Shown in pieces: positions 6,205-13,718 of a stretch of DNA of 13,739 nucleotides. The stretch is from an uncultured Alphaproteobacteria bacterium (GTDB lineage Bacteria; Pseudomonadota; Alphaproteobacteria; RF32; CAG-239): NCBI GenBank assembly GCA_944392285.1, contig CALXWF010000051.1, forward strand, positions 1 to 13,739, written 5' to 3'. The notes beneath the pieces were generated by a model. It did not search any database. It was not told where the DNA came from and worked only from the letters and a program-made list of their open reading frames with translations. Both the position numbers and the translations under genes were made by a program. The stretch's first letter is position 1; each line of letters starts with the position of its first letter.

Positions 6205-6798
6205 ATGACTAAAGTTGCGATTTGGTGCCGCCATAAAGATGATAATGTTATCGGTATCGGGGCTGATATTCCATGGAAAGTGCCCTCCGATGCCAAAAAA
6301 TTTTGGCAGATGGTCGCTGAAAGGCAGATTGTTTGCGGGCGCAAAACTTATCTTTCCTTTCCGCAAAAATGTTTGCAAAGGCAAGAAATTATCGTTGTAA
6401 CCAAAGATGAAAATTTTGAAGTCTTTGATGAAAAAAAACATTTAAGAGTATCAGATTTAAAAGTTTTTAAAAATTGGGATAAAGATTTGTATATTGCAGG
6501 TGGGGCGCAAATCTATAATGCTTTTGTGGCCGGCGGTGTGGAAAAACTTATGCCGGAAATTATTGTCGATTGTGTGTATGTCGGCGATATGTTGCCAAAT
6601 TTGCAAGGAGAAAAGGCGGATATTTCCGATTCAATTGCCGTGATGGAGAAAAAATATCGTCAAATATCCAACACTTATGAGCTTGATAATGTTTTGACCC
6701 GTATTTTTGTGCGTAAAGGTGAATTTGTTGACCAAGGCGTGTTGAAACATCTCTTAAACGTAATTGAGAATCAAGGCCAAAAAGTCGTTGAATTATAA
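6205..6798 (+). CDS. folA: Dihydrofolate reductase, divergent
   Basis: A 197-residue protein predicted to reduce dihydrofolate to tetrahydrofolate with NADPH. The start is ATG 6205, because AAGGAG lies at 6192-6197; a longer frame from TTG 6157 runs through the promoter. Family marks are VIGIGADIPWKVPSDAKKFW at 15-34 (Met20-loop region, Pro-Trp, and Asp29 at the substrate-acid position), VCGRKTYLSFP at 43-53 (NADPH site) and LYIAGGAQIY at 95-104 (the second NADPH glycine pair). The middle and the end are diverged, and about 25 residues after LTRIFVRKG (from residue 172) extend beyond the usual C-terminus of a roughly 160-residue enzyme. No thyA is next to it. It is transcribed away from ssrA. 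I am confident of the fold, less so that it is the cell's main DHFR. Confidence 0.82.
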   Translation: MTKVAIWCRHKDDNVIGIGADIPWKVPSDAKKFWQMVAERQIVCGRKTYLSFPQKCLQRQEIIVVTKDENFEVFDEKKHLRVSDLKVFKNWDKDLYIAGGAQIYNAFVAGGVEKLMPEIIVDCVYVGDMLPNLQGEKADISDSIAVMEKKYRQISNTYELDNVLTRIFVRKGEFVDQGVLKHLLNVIENQGQKVVEL

Positions 6799-6802
6799 AG
6801 AA

Positions 6803-6837
6803 AAAGCACTCGGCGGATAATGTTTCCGGAGTGCTTT
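6803..6837. terminator. Convergent terminator hairpin after folA
   Basis: AAAGCACTC (6803-6811) and GAGTGCTTT (6829-6837) form a 9-bp stem. In the plus direction only a weak T-rich stretch follows. In the minus direction it is followed by CTTTATAA after the T-rich arm, so it serves folA and the minus-strand gene ending at 6860. Confidence 0.65.
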
Positions 6838-6859
6838 CAGCTTTTAAAATTCATAACAC

Positions 6860-7288
6860 TTATTTAATAATAAAACAAATCTCCCCGTTTTTTTCTTTAC
6901 GTTGTAACTGCACGTTTTTAATGTGGCAGCTTTCTGTAATTTCTTTCGGGGGTTTGGCCAAATTATTCTCGCGTTGGAAAGTGGCGTTGCCGCTTAAAAT
7001 GTCCAACATAATCAGATATTCGACCAATTGTCCTTTGTCCTCGCTTAGGCCGTGAATGCTCCATACGGCATAGTCGGTAAAAGCGTTAAATACTGTCGAT
7101 GGACGTTTGAAACTGACAATTTGCGGGCAGGGATGTTCATTATCATCTAAAACTAAATCCCAAACTTCGGCTTTATGTCTTAAAATTTCTAACGCCGCAG
7201 ATTCTTTTGCAATCGTTTTCATACCTAATTGTTTTGCATAATGATAATTTTGCAAAACCAATAAAGCACAATTTTCTCTTATTTTCAA
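6860..7288 (-). CDS. Protein of unknown function, 142 residues
   Basis: I do not recognise this protein. The frame is open to the stop of the upstream kinase-like gene, and no ATG occurs in its first 22 codons. The longest start is TTG 7288, seven bases after that gene's TAA, and it lacks a clear ribosome site, so restart after termination is possible. ATG 7222 (residue 23, MKTIAKES) is the alternative. The N-terminus is helical, around residues 3-36 (ENCALLVLQNYHYAKQ, ESAALEILRHKAEVWDLVL). A central region contains FTDYAVWSIHGLSEDKGQLVEYLIMLDIL, and a strand-rich end HIKNVQLQRKEKNGEICFIIK. There is no signal peptide or membrane helix. It lies in one transcript with the membrane kinase-like gene, so a linked role is possible but unproven. 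Confidence 0.6.
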   Translation of the reverse strand: MKIRENCALLVLQNYHYAKQLGMKTIAKESAALEILRHKAEVWDLVLDDNEHPCPQIVSFKRPSTVFNAFTDYAVWSIHGLSEDKGQLVEYLIMLDILSGNATFQRENNLAKPPKEITESCHIKNVQLQRKEKNGEICFIIK

Positions 7289-7294
7289 TAAATT

Positions 7295-8005
7295 TTAGGC
7301 AAGAAACGTTAATGTAATGCCAATAACCAAGGGAATGGAAAGATTGTCATCAATCCCGAGTTTGTCTTCAAACATTTCAGCCATTGTGGCTAATGCACAA
7401 GCAATAACGCCTGCCGTGGTAAAATGAAACAAAGGCTCATACAGCATATTTATGAACAAAGCACTGAGGAAAAACGCTGTTGTTCCCTCTAATGATTTGT
7501 TTTTATAAAGTTTTCTGGTGCCAAAGGCTTTGCCGAACAGGGCAGCGCAAGTGTCCGATATTAACATCACCGTCATGGCTATCATGGCAATCGGTTTGCT
7601 AAACAATAAAGTACAAACAATGGCGGCCGCTAAAACATACATGGAGCCGCTGACCTGAAATTGGGTGCGGACACGCTCTTTGTTGCGTAAGGTCTTGAAA
7701 AATAACATACCAAAAGTACGTCTGGCCCATTTCCATTTTTTATAGTTGCCATATTCTAACAATGCATCGCCGACAAAAATAACGGCAAAAATGCTGATGG
7801 CCGTAAATTGGGCGGCAAAATAAATGAGCGCCGGTATCCATAGCGAACTTAAATGAATAGACTTGCGGTACAGCTCATGACGATAGTCTTTCTTGATGGA
7901 AAGACGTAATTGAATTCTTTGTAAACGCAATTGCTGCAACATATGTTGGCGGTTGCTGCGATAGGCTGCCAATAATTTGTCACGGAGCTGATTGTATTTT
8001 TTCAT
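7295..8005 (-). CDS. Dolichol/phytol-kinase-like (CTP-dependent lipid kinase family) membrane protein
   Basis: A 236-residue integral membrane protein of the SEC59/dolichol kinase-like family (COG0170), whose members use CTP or another nucleotide to phosphorylate isoprenoid alcohols or diacylglycerol. I start it at ATG 8005, preceded by AGGA (8014-8011); ATGs at 8017 and 8044 are in frame but lack a ribosome site. A basic, helical N-terminus (about 1-45) precedes the family entry motif ELYRKSIHLSSLWIPALIYF (44-63), then about six hydrophobic helices. The signature DTCAALFGKAFG, followed by KSLEGTTAFF, is near 151-180, and GIDDNLSIPLVIG is near the C-terminus. These are the conserved nucleotide/metal motifs of the family. 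The lipid substrate is unknown; an undecaprenol, phytol or diacylglycerol would all fit. Confidence 0.82.
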   Translation of the reverse strand: MKKYNQLRDKLLAAYRSNRQHMLQQLRLQRIQLRLSIKKDYRHELYRKSIHLSSLWIPALIYFAAQFTAISIFAVIFVGDALLEYGNYKKWKWARRTFGMLFFKTLRNKERVRTQFQVSGSMYVLAAAIVCTLLFSKPIAMIAMTVMLISDTCAALFGKAFGTRKLYKNKSLEGTTAFFLSALFINMLYEPLFHFTTAGVIACALATMAEMFEDKLGIDDNLSIPLVIGITLTFLA

Positions 8006-8085
8006 CTTCTTCCTCATTTGGGTTGCATTAGAGTTTAATAACATTCTGTTATAAAAAGCAAGCGTTAATCCGTGATTGTGGGCAG

Positions 8086-8110
8086 AAAAAAAGCTCCCTT
8101 GCGGGAGCTC
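8086..8110 (-). terminator. Strong Rho-independent terminator of alaS
   Basis: On the minus strand AGCTCCC (8109-8103), a GCAA tetraloop and GGGAGCT (8098-8092) are followed by T8091-T8086. It begins four bases after the alaS stop and isolates the kinase-like gene from alaS. Confidence 0.95.
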
Positions 8111-8113
8111 TTC

Positions 8114-10744
8114 TTAAATGGCTTGTTTAACGGCTTCAATCGCCTCGGCAATGTTGCCGCTGTTCGGGCCACCGGCCTGAGCCATGTCGGGACGTCCGCC
8201 GCCGCCTTGGCCGCCAACTGCCTGAGAGGCAATTTTTACCAAATCTACGGCTGAATATTTGTCAGTCAGGTCTTTGGTAACGCCGACAACGATAGAGGCT
8301 TTTTCATCTTTATCGGTGGCTAAAACCACAATACCCGACTTGAGATATTTGTTGATCTCATCAATAAAGGCTTTCAGCTCTTTGGGGTGGACGTTGGGTA
8401 CCGTGCGTCCGACAAATTTAACACCGTTCACCAGCTCAAATTTGTCTTGATTATCAGCTGTTTTGGCATTGGCAAAAGTCTTTTTGAGCTCAAAAATATC
8501 AGCTTCTAATTTTTTCTTTTCTTCAAGTAATTGTTTAACGCGTTTTTCAATGTCGTTGAAATTTGATTTCAGCAAGTTGGCGACATTGTGCAGTTTGTCT
8601 TCAATGTCTTGAACAAATTTCTCGGCTTGTTTGCCGGTGACACATTCAATACGGCGAATGCCCGCAGCTACCGAAGATTCTGATACAATGTTGAAATAAC
8701 CGATATCACCGGTTGAATTAACATGCGTTCCACCGCAAAGCTCACGTGAAAAGACTTTGCCGTCTTTTTCCATGGAAACCATACGTACTTCTTCACCATA
8801 TTTTTCACCAAACAAAGCCATGGCTCCTTGCTTAATGGCTTCATCCGGCGTCATTAAAGTGGTTATAACTTTGTAGTTTTGACGAATGGCCTCATTGACG
8901 ATGTCTTCGGCACGGCGCAGTTCTTCTGGCGTAATTTGTTTGGGGTGTGAAATGTCAAAACGCATGTGGTCGGCACAAACCAAAGAGCCTTTTTGTGTGA
9001 CATGATCACCCAAAATCTCTCTTAGGGCTTTGTGAACCAAGTGGGTAACCGAGTGGTTGGCACGAATGGCGTTACGATTGGTTTCATTAACTTCAAACAA
9101 GGCACTGTCGCCGACTTTGACTTCTCCTTCAAGGAGTTTGCAACAATGGATAAACAAACCGTCTAATTTGCGCAGTGTATCCGTGACCTCGATTTTGAAA
9201 TCTTTGCCGATGATTTTGCCGATATCGCCGACTTGGCCGCCGCATTCTCCATAGAAAGGTGTTTGATTGGCCAAAAGATAAAACTCGCCGTTCTTTACGC
9301 TTTCAACCGCTTGGTTATTTTGAACCAAGGCTGTAATCATGGCGTCTGAACGCGTGGTGGTGTAGCCTAAAAATTCGGTTGACCCCAGCTTGTCCATCAG
9401 CTCAAACCAAATTTTTTCGGTTCCGGCATCTCCGCTTCCGGCCCAGTTTTTGCGGGCTTCGGCTTTTTGTTTGGCCATGGCCGCTTCAAAACCTTGAGTA
9501 TCTACATTGATATTTTTCAGTTTTAAGGCATCTTGGGTTAAATCAAGCGGAAAACCATAAGTGTCATATAAGCGAAATGCCGTGTCACCGCTTAAAGTGT
9601 CTCCGGCTTTTAAGGTCGAAGTTTCTTCATCTAACAGACGCAACCCTTTCTCTAAGGTCTTGAGAAAACGGGTTTCTTCCAATTTTAAGGTCTCGGTAAT
9701 CAGGGCTTCGGCACGGTAAAGCTCAGGATAAGCTTCACCCATTTCCTGTTGCAGAGCCGGCAGCAGGCGATACATTATCGGCTCACGTACACCGAGCAAG
9801 TGCGCATGACGCATGGCACGGCGCATAATACGACGCAGAACATAGCCGCGTCCTTCATTGGAGGGGAGTACCCCATCGGCAATCAAGAAACTCATGGCAC
9901 GTAAATGGTCAACAATAACATTGTGTGATGACTTTAATGGGCCGTTATAGTCCGTTTTTGTGATTTTGGTTAAGGCATTAATCAGATTTTGAAACATATC
10001 AATGTCAAAATTTGAGTGAACGCCTTGTAAAATGGCCGACATTCTTTCCAAACCCATACCGGTGTCAATGGAGGGGTGTTTTAAGGGAATGCGGCTGCCG
10101 TCGGGCAAGTCTTCATATTGGTCAAAAACCAAGTTCCAAATCTCAATCCAACGGTCACCGTCTTCTTCGGGAGTTCCCGGAAGACCGCCCCAAACTTCAG
10201 GACCATGGTCATAAAAAATTTCAGAGCAAGGGCCGCAAGGTCCGGTGTCACCCATTTGCCAAAAATTGTCTTTGGTCGGGATGCGGATGATGCGCTCATC
10301 AGGTAAGCCGGCAACTTTTTTCCAAATGTTCCAGGCTTCATCATCCGTGTGATATACCGTAACTGCCAAGCGGTCTTTAGGAATGTCAAATTCTTTGGTC
10401 AGAAGCTCCCAAGCAAATTTGATGGCGTCATCCTTAAAATAATCTCCAAAAGAGAAGTTGCCGAGCATTTCAAAGAAAGTGTGGTGACGAACGTCATAGC
10501 CGACACTGTCCAAATCATTGTGCTTGCCACCGGCTCGAACTGATTTTTGGGAAGTTGCTGCTCGTTTGAACGTGGCGGTTTCGTTGCCGGTGAAAATGTT
10601 TTTGAATTGAACCATGCCCGAGTTGGTAAACATTAACGTCGGGTCGTTATCAGGAACAAGAGAACTGGACGGTATAATCTTATGTCCGTTCTTTTCAAAG
10701 AAGTTTAAATATGTACTTCTGATTTCTTTTAATGTAACAGTCAT
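8114..10744 (-). CDS. alaS: Alanyl-tRNA synthetase
   Basis: An 876-residue class II synthetase that attaches alanine to tRNA-Ala, and also to tmRNA, which is encoded 2 kb away. Full length. The aminoacylation domain (about 1-460) shows RHHTFFEMLGNFSFGDYF at 86-103, GPCGPCSEIFYDHG at 168-181, GMGLERM at 229-235, and GRGYVLRRIMRRAMRHA at 298-314. The editing domain (about 490-705) keeps its zinc and catalytic residues H564 and H568 in HSVTH, and C670 and H674 in CGGTH. A coiled-coil region (about 715-760) follows, and the C-Ala domain ends in GGQGGGGRPDMAQAGG at 844-859. No inactivating change is visible. The start is preceded by GGGAAG. The upstream leader carries a palindrome (see separate entry) and the downstream terminator is strong. 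Confidence 0.99.
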   Translation of the reverse strand: MTVTLKEIRSTYLNFFEKNGHKIIPSSSLVPDNDPTLMFTNSGMVQFKNIFTGNETATFKRAATSQKSVRAGGKHNDLDSVGYDVRHHTFFEMLGNFSFGDYFKDDAIKFAWELLTKEFDIPKDRLAVTVYHTDDEAWNIWKKVAGLPDERIIRIPTKDNFWQMGDTGPCGPCSEIFYDHGPEVWGGLPGTPEEDGDRWIEIWNLVFDQYEDLPDGSRIPLKHPSIDTGMGLERMSAILQGVHSNFDIDMFQNLINALTKITKTDYNGPLKSSHNVIVDHLRAMSFLIADGVLPSNEGRGYVLRRIMRRAMRHAHLLGVREPIMYRLLPALQQEMGEAYPELYRAEALITETLKLEETRFLKTLEKGLRLLDEETSTLKAGDTLSGDTAFRLYDTYGFPLDLTQDALKLKNINVDTQGFEAAMAKQKAEARKNWAGSGDAGTEKIWFELMDKLGSTEFLGYTTTRSDAMITALVQNNQAVESVKNGEFYLLANQTPFYGECGGQVGDIGKIIGKDFKIEVTDTLRKLDGLFIHCCKLLEGEVKVGDSALFEVNETNRNAIRANHSVTHLVHKALREILGDHVTQKGSLVCADHMRFDISHPKQITPEELRRAEDIVNEAIRQNYKVITTLMTPDEAIKQGAMALFGEKYGEEVRMVSMEKDGKVFSRELCGGTHVNSTGDIGYFNIVSESSVAAGIRRIECVTGKQAEKFVQDIEDKLHNVANLLKSNFNDIEKRVKQLLEEKKKLEADIFELKKTFANAKTADNQDKFELVNGVKFVGRTVPNVHPKELKAFIDEINKYLKSGIVVLATDKDEKASIVVGVTKDLTDKYSAVDLVKIASQAVGGQGGGGRPDMAQAGGPNSGNIAEAIEAVKQAI

Positions 10745-10756
10745 TTTTACTTCCCA

Positions 10757-10791
10757 AAAAATGAATAGGTTGAATTTAACCCTTCATTTTT
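10757..10791 (-). promoter_or_regulatory. Nested palindrome over the alaS promoter and leader
   Basis: Outer arms AAAAATGAA (10757-10765) and TTCATTTTT (10783-10791) match perfectly over 9 bases. Between them GGTTGAATTTAACC (10768-10781) pairs GGTT with AACC. It spans the predicted -10 and start of alaS and ends next to the ribosome-binding region, so it could act as an operator in DNA or as an AU-rich leader hairpin in RNA. Confidence 0.5.
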
Positions 10792-10815
10792 AATGCAAAG
10801 TTTTGCGGCTGTCCA
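10787..10815 (-). promoter_or_regulatory. Candidate alaS promoter
   Basis: TGGACA (10815-10810), a 17-base spacer and TAAAAA (10792-10787, 4 of 6) read on the minus strand, just after the tspO stop. The predicted start near 10780 falls inside the palindrome. Confidence 0.45.
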
Positions 10816-10825
10816 GCACAATTTA

Positions 10826-11308
10826 TCAGTTTATGGCCATGCCTGAAGTGACGATAAAGCCAAAATTTAAGTAAGTGGCAAAGCATATCCAGATAAAATA
10901 GGGGTATAAAATATAGCCGGCGAGTGGACGAATCTTTTGAAAAATCAATAACATTTGCCATACAATAAGGTCAAGCGTAACAATAACGGCCAAAGCCAAA
11001 CCAAAGTATTTCATGTAAAAAAATAAGAAACACCACAAAATTTGTAAAACCAATTGGCTGATAAAAAGTTTGTAAGTTTCAGCTTTGAAATCTTGAGGAA
11101 TCGCCTCTAAAACCATATAAAATGAGATTATTATGCTGACATAGAGCAGACTCCAAACAATCGGAAAGACCGAATCGGGCGGAGTTAAGATGGGTTTGGT
11201 GGCGTCAATATACCACCCTTGGGTGCCGCTTCGTGTGAAAAGTCCGGCTAAATAGGCCGTGGTTATGACTAAAAATGCCGATATGAGCAGATTTTTTATT
11301 TTTGACAT
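10826..11308 (-). CDS. tspO: TspO/MBR family tryptophan-rich membrane protein
   Basis: A 160-residue inner- or outer-membrane protein of the five-helix TspO/peripheral benzodiazepine receptor family, which binds tetrapyrroles and is linked to their transport or breakdown and to stress regulation. Five hydrophobic helices are visible (about 7-25, 47-67, 83-98, 103-123, 129-150). Family motifs are GWYIDATKPILTPPDSVFPIVWSLLY at 31-56, WCFLFF at 92-97, and the C-terminal YPYFIWICFATYLN at 135-148. The usual Asn before the third-helix Trp is replaced (LQILWCFLFF), but the pocket prolines and tryptophans are mostly kept. The ribosome site AAAGGAG is strong. It lies upstream of alaS on the same strand with an 81-base gap and no clear G/C-rich terminator, so partial cotranscription is possible. 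Confidence 0.93.
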   Translation of the reverse strand: MSKIKNLLISAFLVITTAYLAGLFTRSGTQGWYIDATKPILTPPDSVFPIVWSLLYVSIIISFYMVLEAIPQDFKAETYKLFISQLVLQILWCFLFFYMKYFGLALAVIVTLDLIVWQMLLIFQKIRPLAGYILYPYFIWICFATYLNFGFIVTSGMAIN

Positions 11309-11341
11309 AAGAAACTCCTTTCAATAGTTTGATTTTGCATT

Positions 11342-11369
11342 CATATAAGCAATATAAAGGCGGTTTCAA
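11342..11369 (-). promoter_or_regulatory. Candidate tspO promoter
   Basis: TTGAAA (11369-11364), a 16-base spacer and TATATG (11347-11342) read on the minus strand, within the 118-base divergent region shared with sfsA. Confidence 0.35.
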
Positions 11370-11426
11370 CGGCTGTTAACAGATTATAAATCAAACTTTG
11401 TTTATAGTGTCAAGCAGAGAGGAAAA

Positions 11427-12137
11427 ATGGAATTTAAGTCTAGGTTGCTTCATGGAAAAATTTTAAACCAGTATAAAGGGCTGATTCTTGATGTCGAGCT
11501 TGACAGCAATGAGGTTGTGTCGGTTTTTTGTCCGGAGGAAGACAGCGGAAAAAATTTATATGAAATCGGTGCTGAGGTTTGGGTAACACGCAACCAGGAC
11601 AAACGTCGTAAATTGCGCTATGACTGTGAGCTTCTTAATCGCGGGGAGGGGTTGATTATGGTTAATCCTTCACATAATACAGAATTGTTTTTGGAGGCCT
11701 TTGATAACGGTGTTCTAGAAGATTTTAATGCTTATACATCCATTCGTACCCTTGTGCCCGAAGACGGGGTGCAATATGCGCATTTTGAACTGCAAAATGA
11801 CGATGACCAAAAGGTTTATGTGACTTTGCGCGATATTTATAATAAGCAAGGACCTTATGCGGTGTTTCCGTCTTATCTGACATTTCATGATTTTCAGACT
11901 TTTGAAGAGATGAAACGCTTGCGCGCCAGAGGCGCCAGAACGGCTTTTGTTTTGTTGGCCCCGCGAATGGATTGTTTTGAAACAAAATTTGTGTGGAATA
12001 TTGACCCGATTGCCGCGGCCAGAATATTTGAAGAAGCAAAAAACGGCTTAGAGTTTTTTTGTTATGGTTGCAAAATTGATAAAAAAAGTGTAACTATAGC
12101 CAATAAAATGAAAATTAATTATGGAAATCAGAGGTGA
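11427..12137 (+). CDS. sfsA: Divergent SfsA-family protein lacking the nuclease-like residues
   Basis: A 236-residue protein that aligns with the whole of SfsA (family length about 230): LLHGKILNQYKGLILDVELD at 7-26 with the usual KRYKRFLADV pattern, FCPEEDS at 34-40 (normally HCPNTG), VWVTRNQDKRRKLRYDCELL at 51-70, a middle strand region, ARGARTAFVLLAP at 167-179 and NIDPIAAARIFEEAKNGLEFFCYGCKI at 191-217. SfsA has a restriction-endonuclease-like core with conserved D and E-x-K (DF-L, then EVKSVTL, then FPDAVT). Here those positions read H119, T133, R135 and S149, so metal-dependent catalysis seems lost. A nucleic-acid-binding or structural role may remain; in E. coli the protein was linked to maltose gene regulation. 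The ribosome site AGAGGA is good. First gene of sfsA-map-radC. Confidence 0.85.
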   Translation: MEFKSRLLHGKILNQYKGLILDVELDSNEVVSVFCPEEDSGKNLYEIGAEVWVTRNQDKRRKLRYDCELLNRGEGLIMVNPSHNTELFLEAFDNGVLEDFNAYTSIRTLVPEDGVQYAHFELQNDDDQKVYVTLRDIYNKQGPYAVFPSYLTFHDFQTFEEMKRLRARGARTAFVLLAPRMDCFETKFVWNIDPIAAARIFEEAKNGLEFFCYGCKIDKKSVTIANKMKINYGNQR

Positions 12138-12143
12138 GTTCTC

Positions 12144-12950
12144 GTGTCTGTTAAAAGAAAAGACGGTATTACATTATATGACAGCAGCGAATTTGAAGGA
12201 ATGCGTAAAGCCGGGCGAATCGCTGCCGAGTGTTTGGATTATATTACGCCTTATGTTCAAGTCGGCGTTTCAACCGGTGAGTTAGATGATTTGTGTCGTG
12301 AATATATGACTTCTCACGGCGCTATTCCTGCTACTTTGGGGTATCATGGGTATCCGAAGTCTTGTTGTATTTCAATTAACCATGTTATTTGCCACGGTAT
12401 TCCCGATTATGAGCGTAAGTTGGCAGACGGTGATATTTTAAATATTGATGTGACGACAATCGTTGACGGATGGTACGGAGATACCAGTCGTATGTATTAT
12501 GCCGGAAAGCCAAAACTTAAGGCCAAACGTTTGTGTGATGTGACTTATGAATGCATGATGCGCGGTATTGATGCCGTAAAACCCGGTGCCAGATTGGGCG
12601 ATATCGGCGCCACAATTCAAGAATATGCCGAAAAGTTTGGTTATTCTGTCGTTGACATGTTCTGCGGGCACGGGGTCGGCAAGGTTTTTCATGATGCGCC
12701 GAATGTTATGCATCTCGGTCGCCGCGGAACCGGCGTCTTGCTTGAAGAAGGGATGATTTTTACGATTGAGCCGATGATTAATATCGGCAAACCCGATGGT
12801 ATAATCCTTCAAAACGGGTGGACAGCCGTGACCAGAGATAAATCTTTGTCGGCACAATTTGAGCATTCTTTGGCCGTGACCAAAGACGGTTATGAAGTGT
12901 TTACTTATTCACCGAAAGGTTTGGATAAACCCCCATATAACGTGAAATAA
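12144..12950 (+). CDS. map: Methionine aminopeptidase, type I
   Basis: A 268-residue cytosolic metalloprotease that removes the initiator methionine from new proteins. It starts with GTG 12144; the GAGGTG ribosome site at 12131-12136 overlaps the sfsA TGA, so the genes are translationally linked. All five metal ligands of the pita-bread fold are present: D102 (NIDVT), D113 (WYGDTS), H176 (CGHGVG), E209 (FTIEPM) and E240 (QFEHS). The substrate-positioning His84 is in CHGIPD. It has no N-terminal extension or zinc finger, as in E. coli-type enzymes. The second gene of the operon, followed after only 4 bases by radC. Confidence 0.98.
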   Translation: MSVKRKDGITLYDSSEFEGMRKAGRIAAECLDYITPYVQVGVSTGELDDLCREYMTSHGAIPATLGYHGYPKSCCISINHVICHGIPDYERKLADGDILNIDVTTIVDGWYGDTSRMYYAGKPKLKAKRLCDVTYECMMRGIDAVKPGARLGDIGATIQEYAEKFGYSVVDMFCGHGVGKVFHDAPNVMHLGRRGTGVLLEEGMIFTIEPMINIGKPDGIILQNGWTAVTRDKSLSAQFEHSLAVTKDGYEVFTYSPKGLDKPPYNVK

Positions 12951-12954
12951 AAAT

Positions 12955-13647
12955 ATGACGGAAAGTGACGATAAAACTTATCTTGGCCACAGACAACGCC
13001 TGAAAGAACGCTTTTTAACCGATGGCGGAAAAGCGATGCCGGATTATGAGCTGTTGGAATTGTTGTTGACTTTTGCCATTCCCAGACGAGATGTTAAACC
13101 TTTGGCAAAGACCTTGATTGCCAAGTTTGGGAATTTTGCCGGCGTTATTAACGCTAATTTGCCGGATTTGATGCAAGTCAGCGGTGTGAAAGAAAATACG
13201 GCCATTATGTTGAAGATGATTGCGCAAGGGGCCAAACGCATGGCTTGGCAACAGCTTAAAGGCCATGATGAAGCCGTTATTGCCGATTATGATTCCATGA
13301 TAGATTATTGTCGAACAGCCATGGCTTATAATGAAGTTGAGGAATTTCGGGTGATTTTTCTTAACAGCAAGTTTCGCGTGGTGGCGGAAGAGGTTCTGCA
13401 AAGAGGAACCATTAATACGGTTGCCATTCATCCGCGCGAGGTTATTAAGGCGGCTTTGGATAAAGGGGCCGCGGCCATGATTATGGTGCATAATCATCCG
13501 ACCGGTGTGGTGAAACCTTCGCAGGCAGATGTCTCTGTTACCAAAACCATTCGTGATGCGGCAAAAAATTGCGGAATTGAGCTGTTTGATCATATTATTA
13601 TCAGTAAAAACGATTATTTCAGTTTTCGGGATCAGGGAGTTTTATAA
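12955..13647 (+). CDS. radC: RadC/JAB1-type protein
   Basis: A 230-residue RadC (UPF0758) protein with an N-terminal helix-hairpin-helix-like region (about 27-100: LLELLLTFAIPRRDVKPLAKTLIAKFGNFAGV and LMQVSGVKENTA) and a C-terminal JAMM-like metalloprotease-fold domain (about 110-230). The domain carries E145/E146 before VLQRGTIN and VHNHPTGVVKPSQAD at 178-192, which gives the H179, H181 and D192 zinc site. The family was once linked to DNA repair, but its real substrate is unsettled. The start overlaps the end of the map unit with a 4-base gap and no strong ribosome site, so it is probably translated by coupling. A tRNA gene follows 71 bases later, and no terminator is apparent between them. 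Confidence 0.96.
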   Translation: MTESDDKTYLGHRQRLKERFLTDGGKAMPDYELLELLLTFAIPRRDVKPLAKTLIAKFGNFAGVINANLPDLMQVSGVKENTAIMLKMIAQGAKRMAWQQLKGHDEAVIADYDSMIDYCRTAMAYNEVEEFRVIFLNSKFRVVAEEVLQRGTINTVAIHPREVIKAALDKGAAAMIMVHNHPTGVVKPSQADVSVTKTIRDAAKNCGIELFDHIIISKNDYFSFRDQGVL

Positions 13648-13672
13648 TTTGGCTTTCAGATCCAAAAAATGC

Positions 13673-13700
13673 TTGCAAAATAAAATTTATTATGTAATTT
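13673..13700 (+). promoter_or_regulatory. Weak candidate promoter for the terminal tRNA
   Basis: TTGCAA (13673-13678), 16 bases, then TAATTT (13695-13700). The start would be near 13707, about 12 bases before the tRNA. The -10 match is only 3 of 6, so this is tentative; read-through from radC is the alternative. Confidence 0.3.
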
Positions 13701-13718
13701 AGAGAACGAAATCAGAAT

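Noticed and set aside
8006..8044. Longer start of the kinase-like protein (ATG 8044)
   Set aside because: No ribosome site precedes 8044, while AGGA is correctly placed before ATG 8005. The extra residues do not belong to the family domain.
8038..8052. Small palindrome ATAACA-TTC-TGTTAT upstream of the kinase-like gene
   Set aside because: Only six-base AT-rich arms with no T-run and no well-placed promoter. Too likely by chance to report as an operator.
10012..10389. Cluster of overlapping open frames inside alaS on both strands
   Set aside because: They are shadows of the alaS frame: no ribosome sites, no recognisable domains, and alaS is unbroken throughout.
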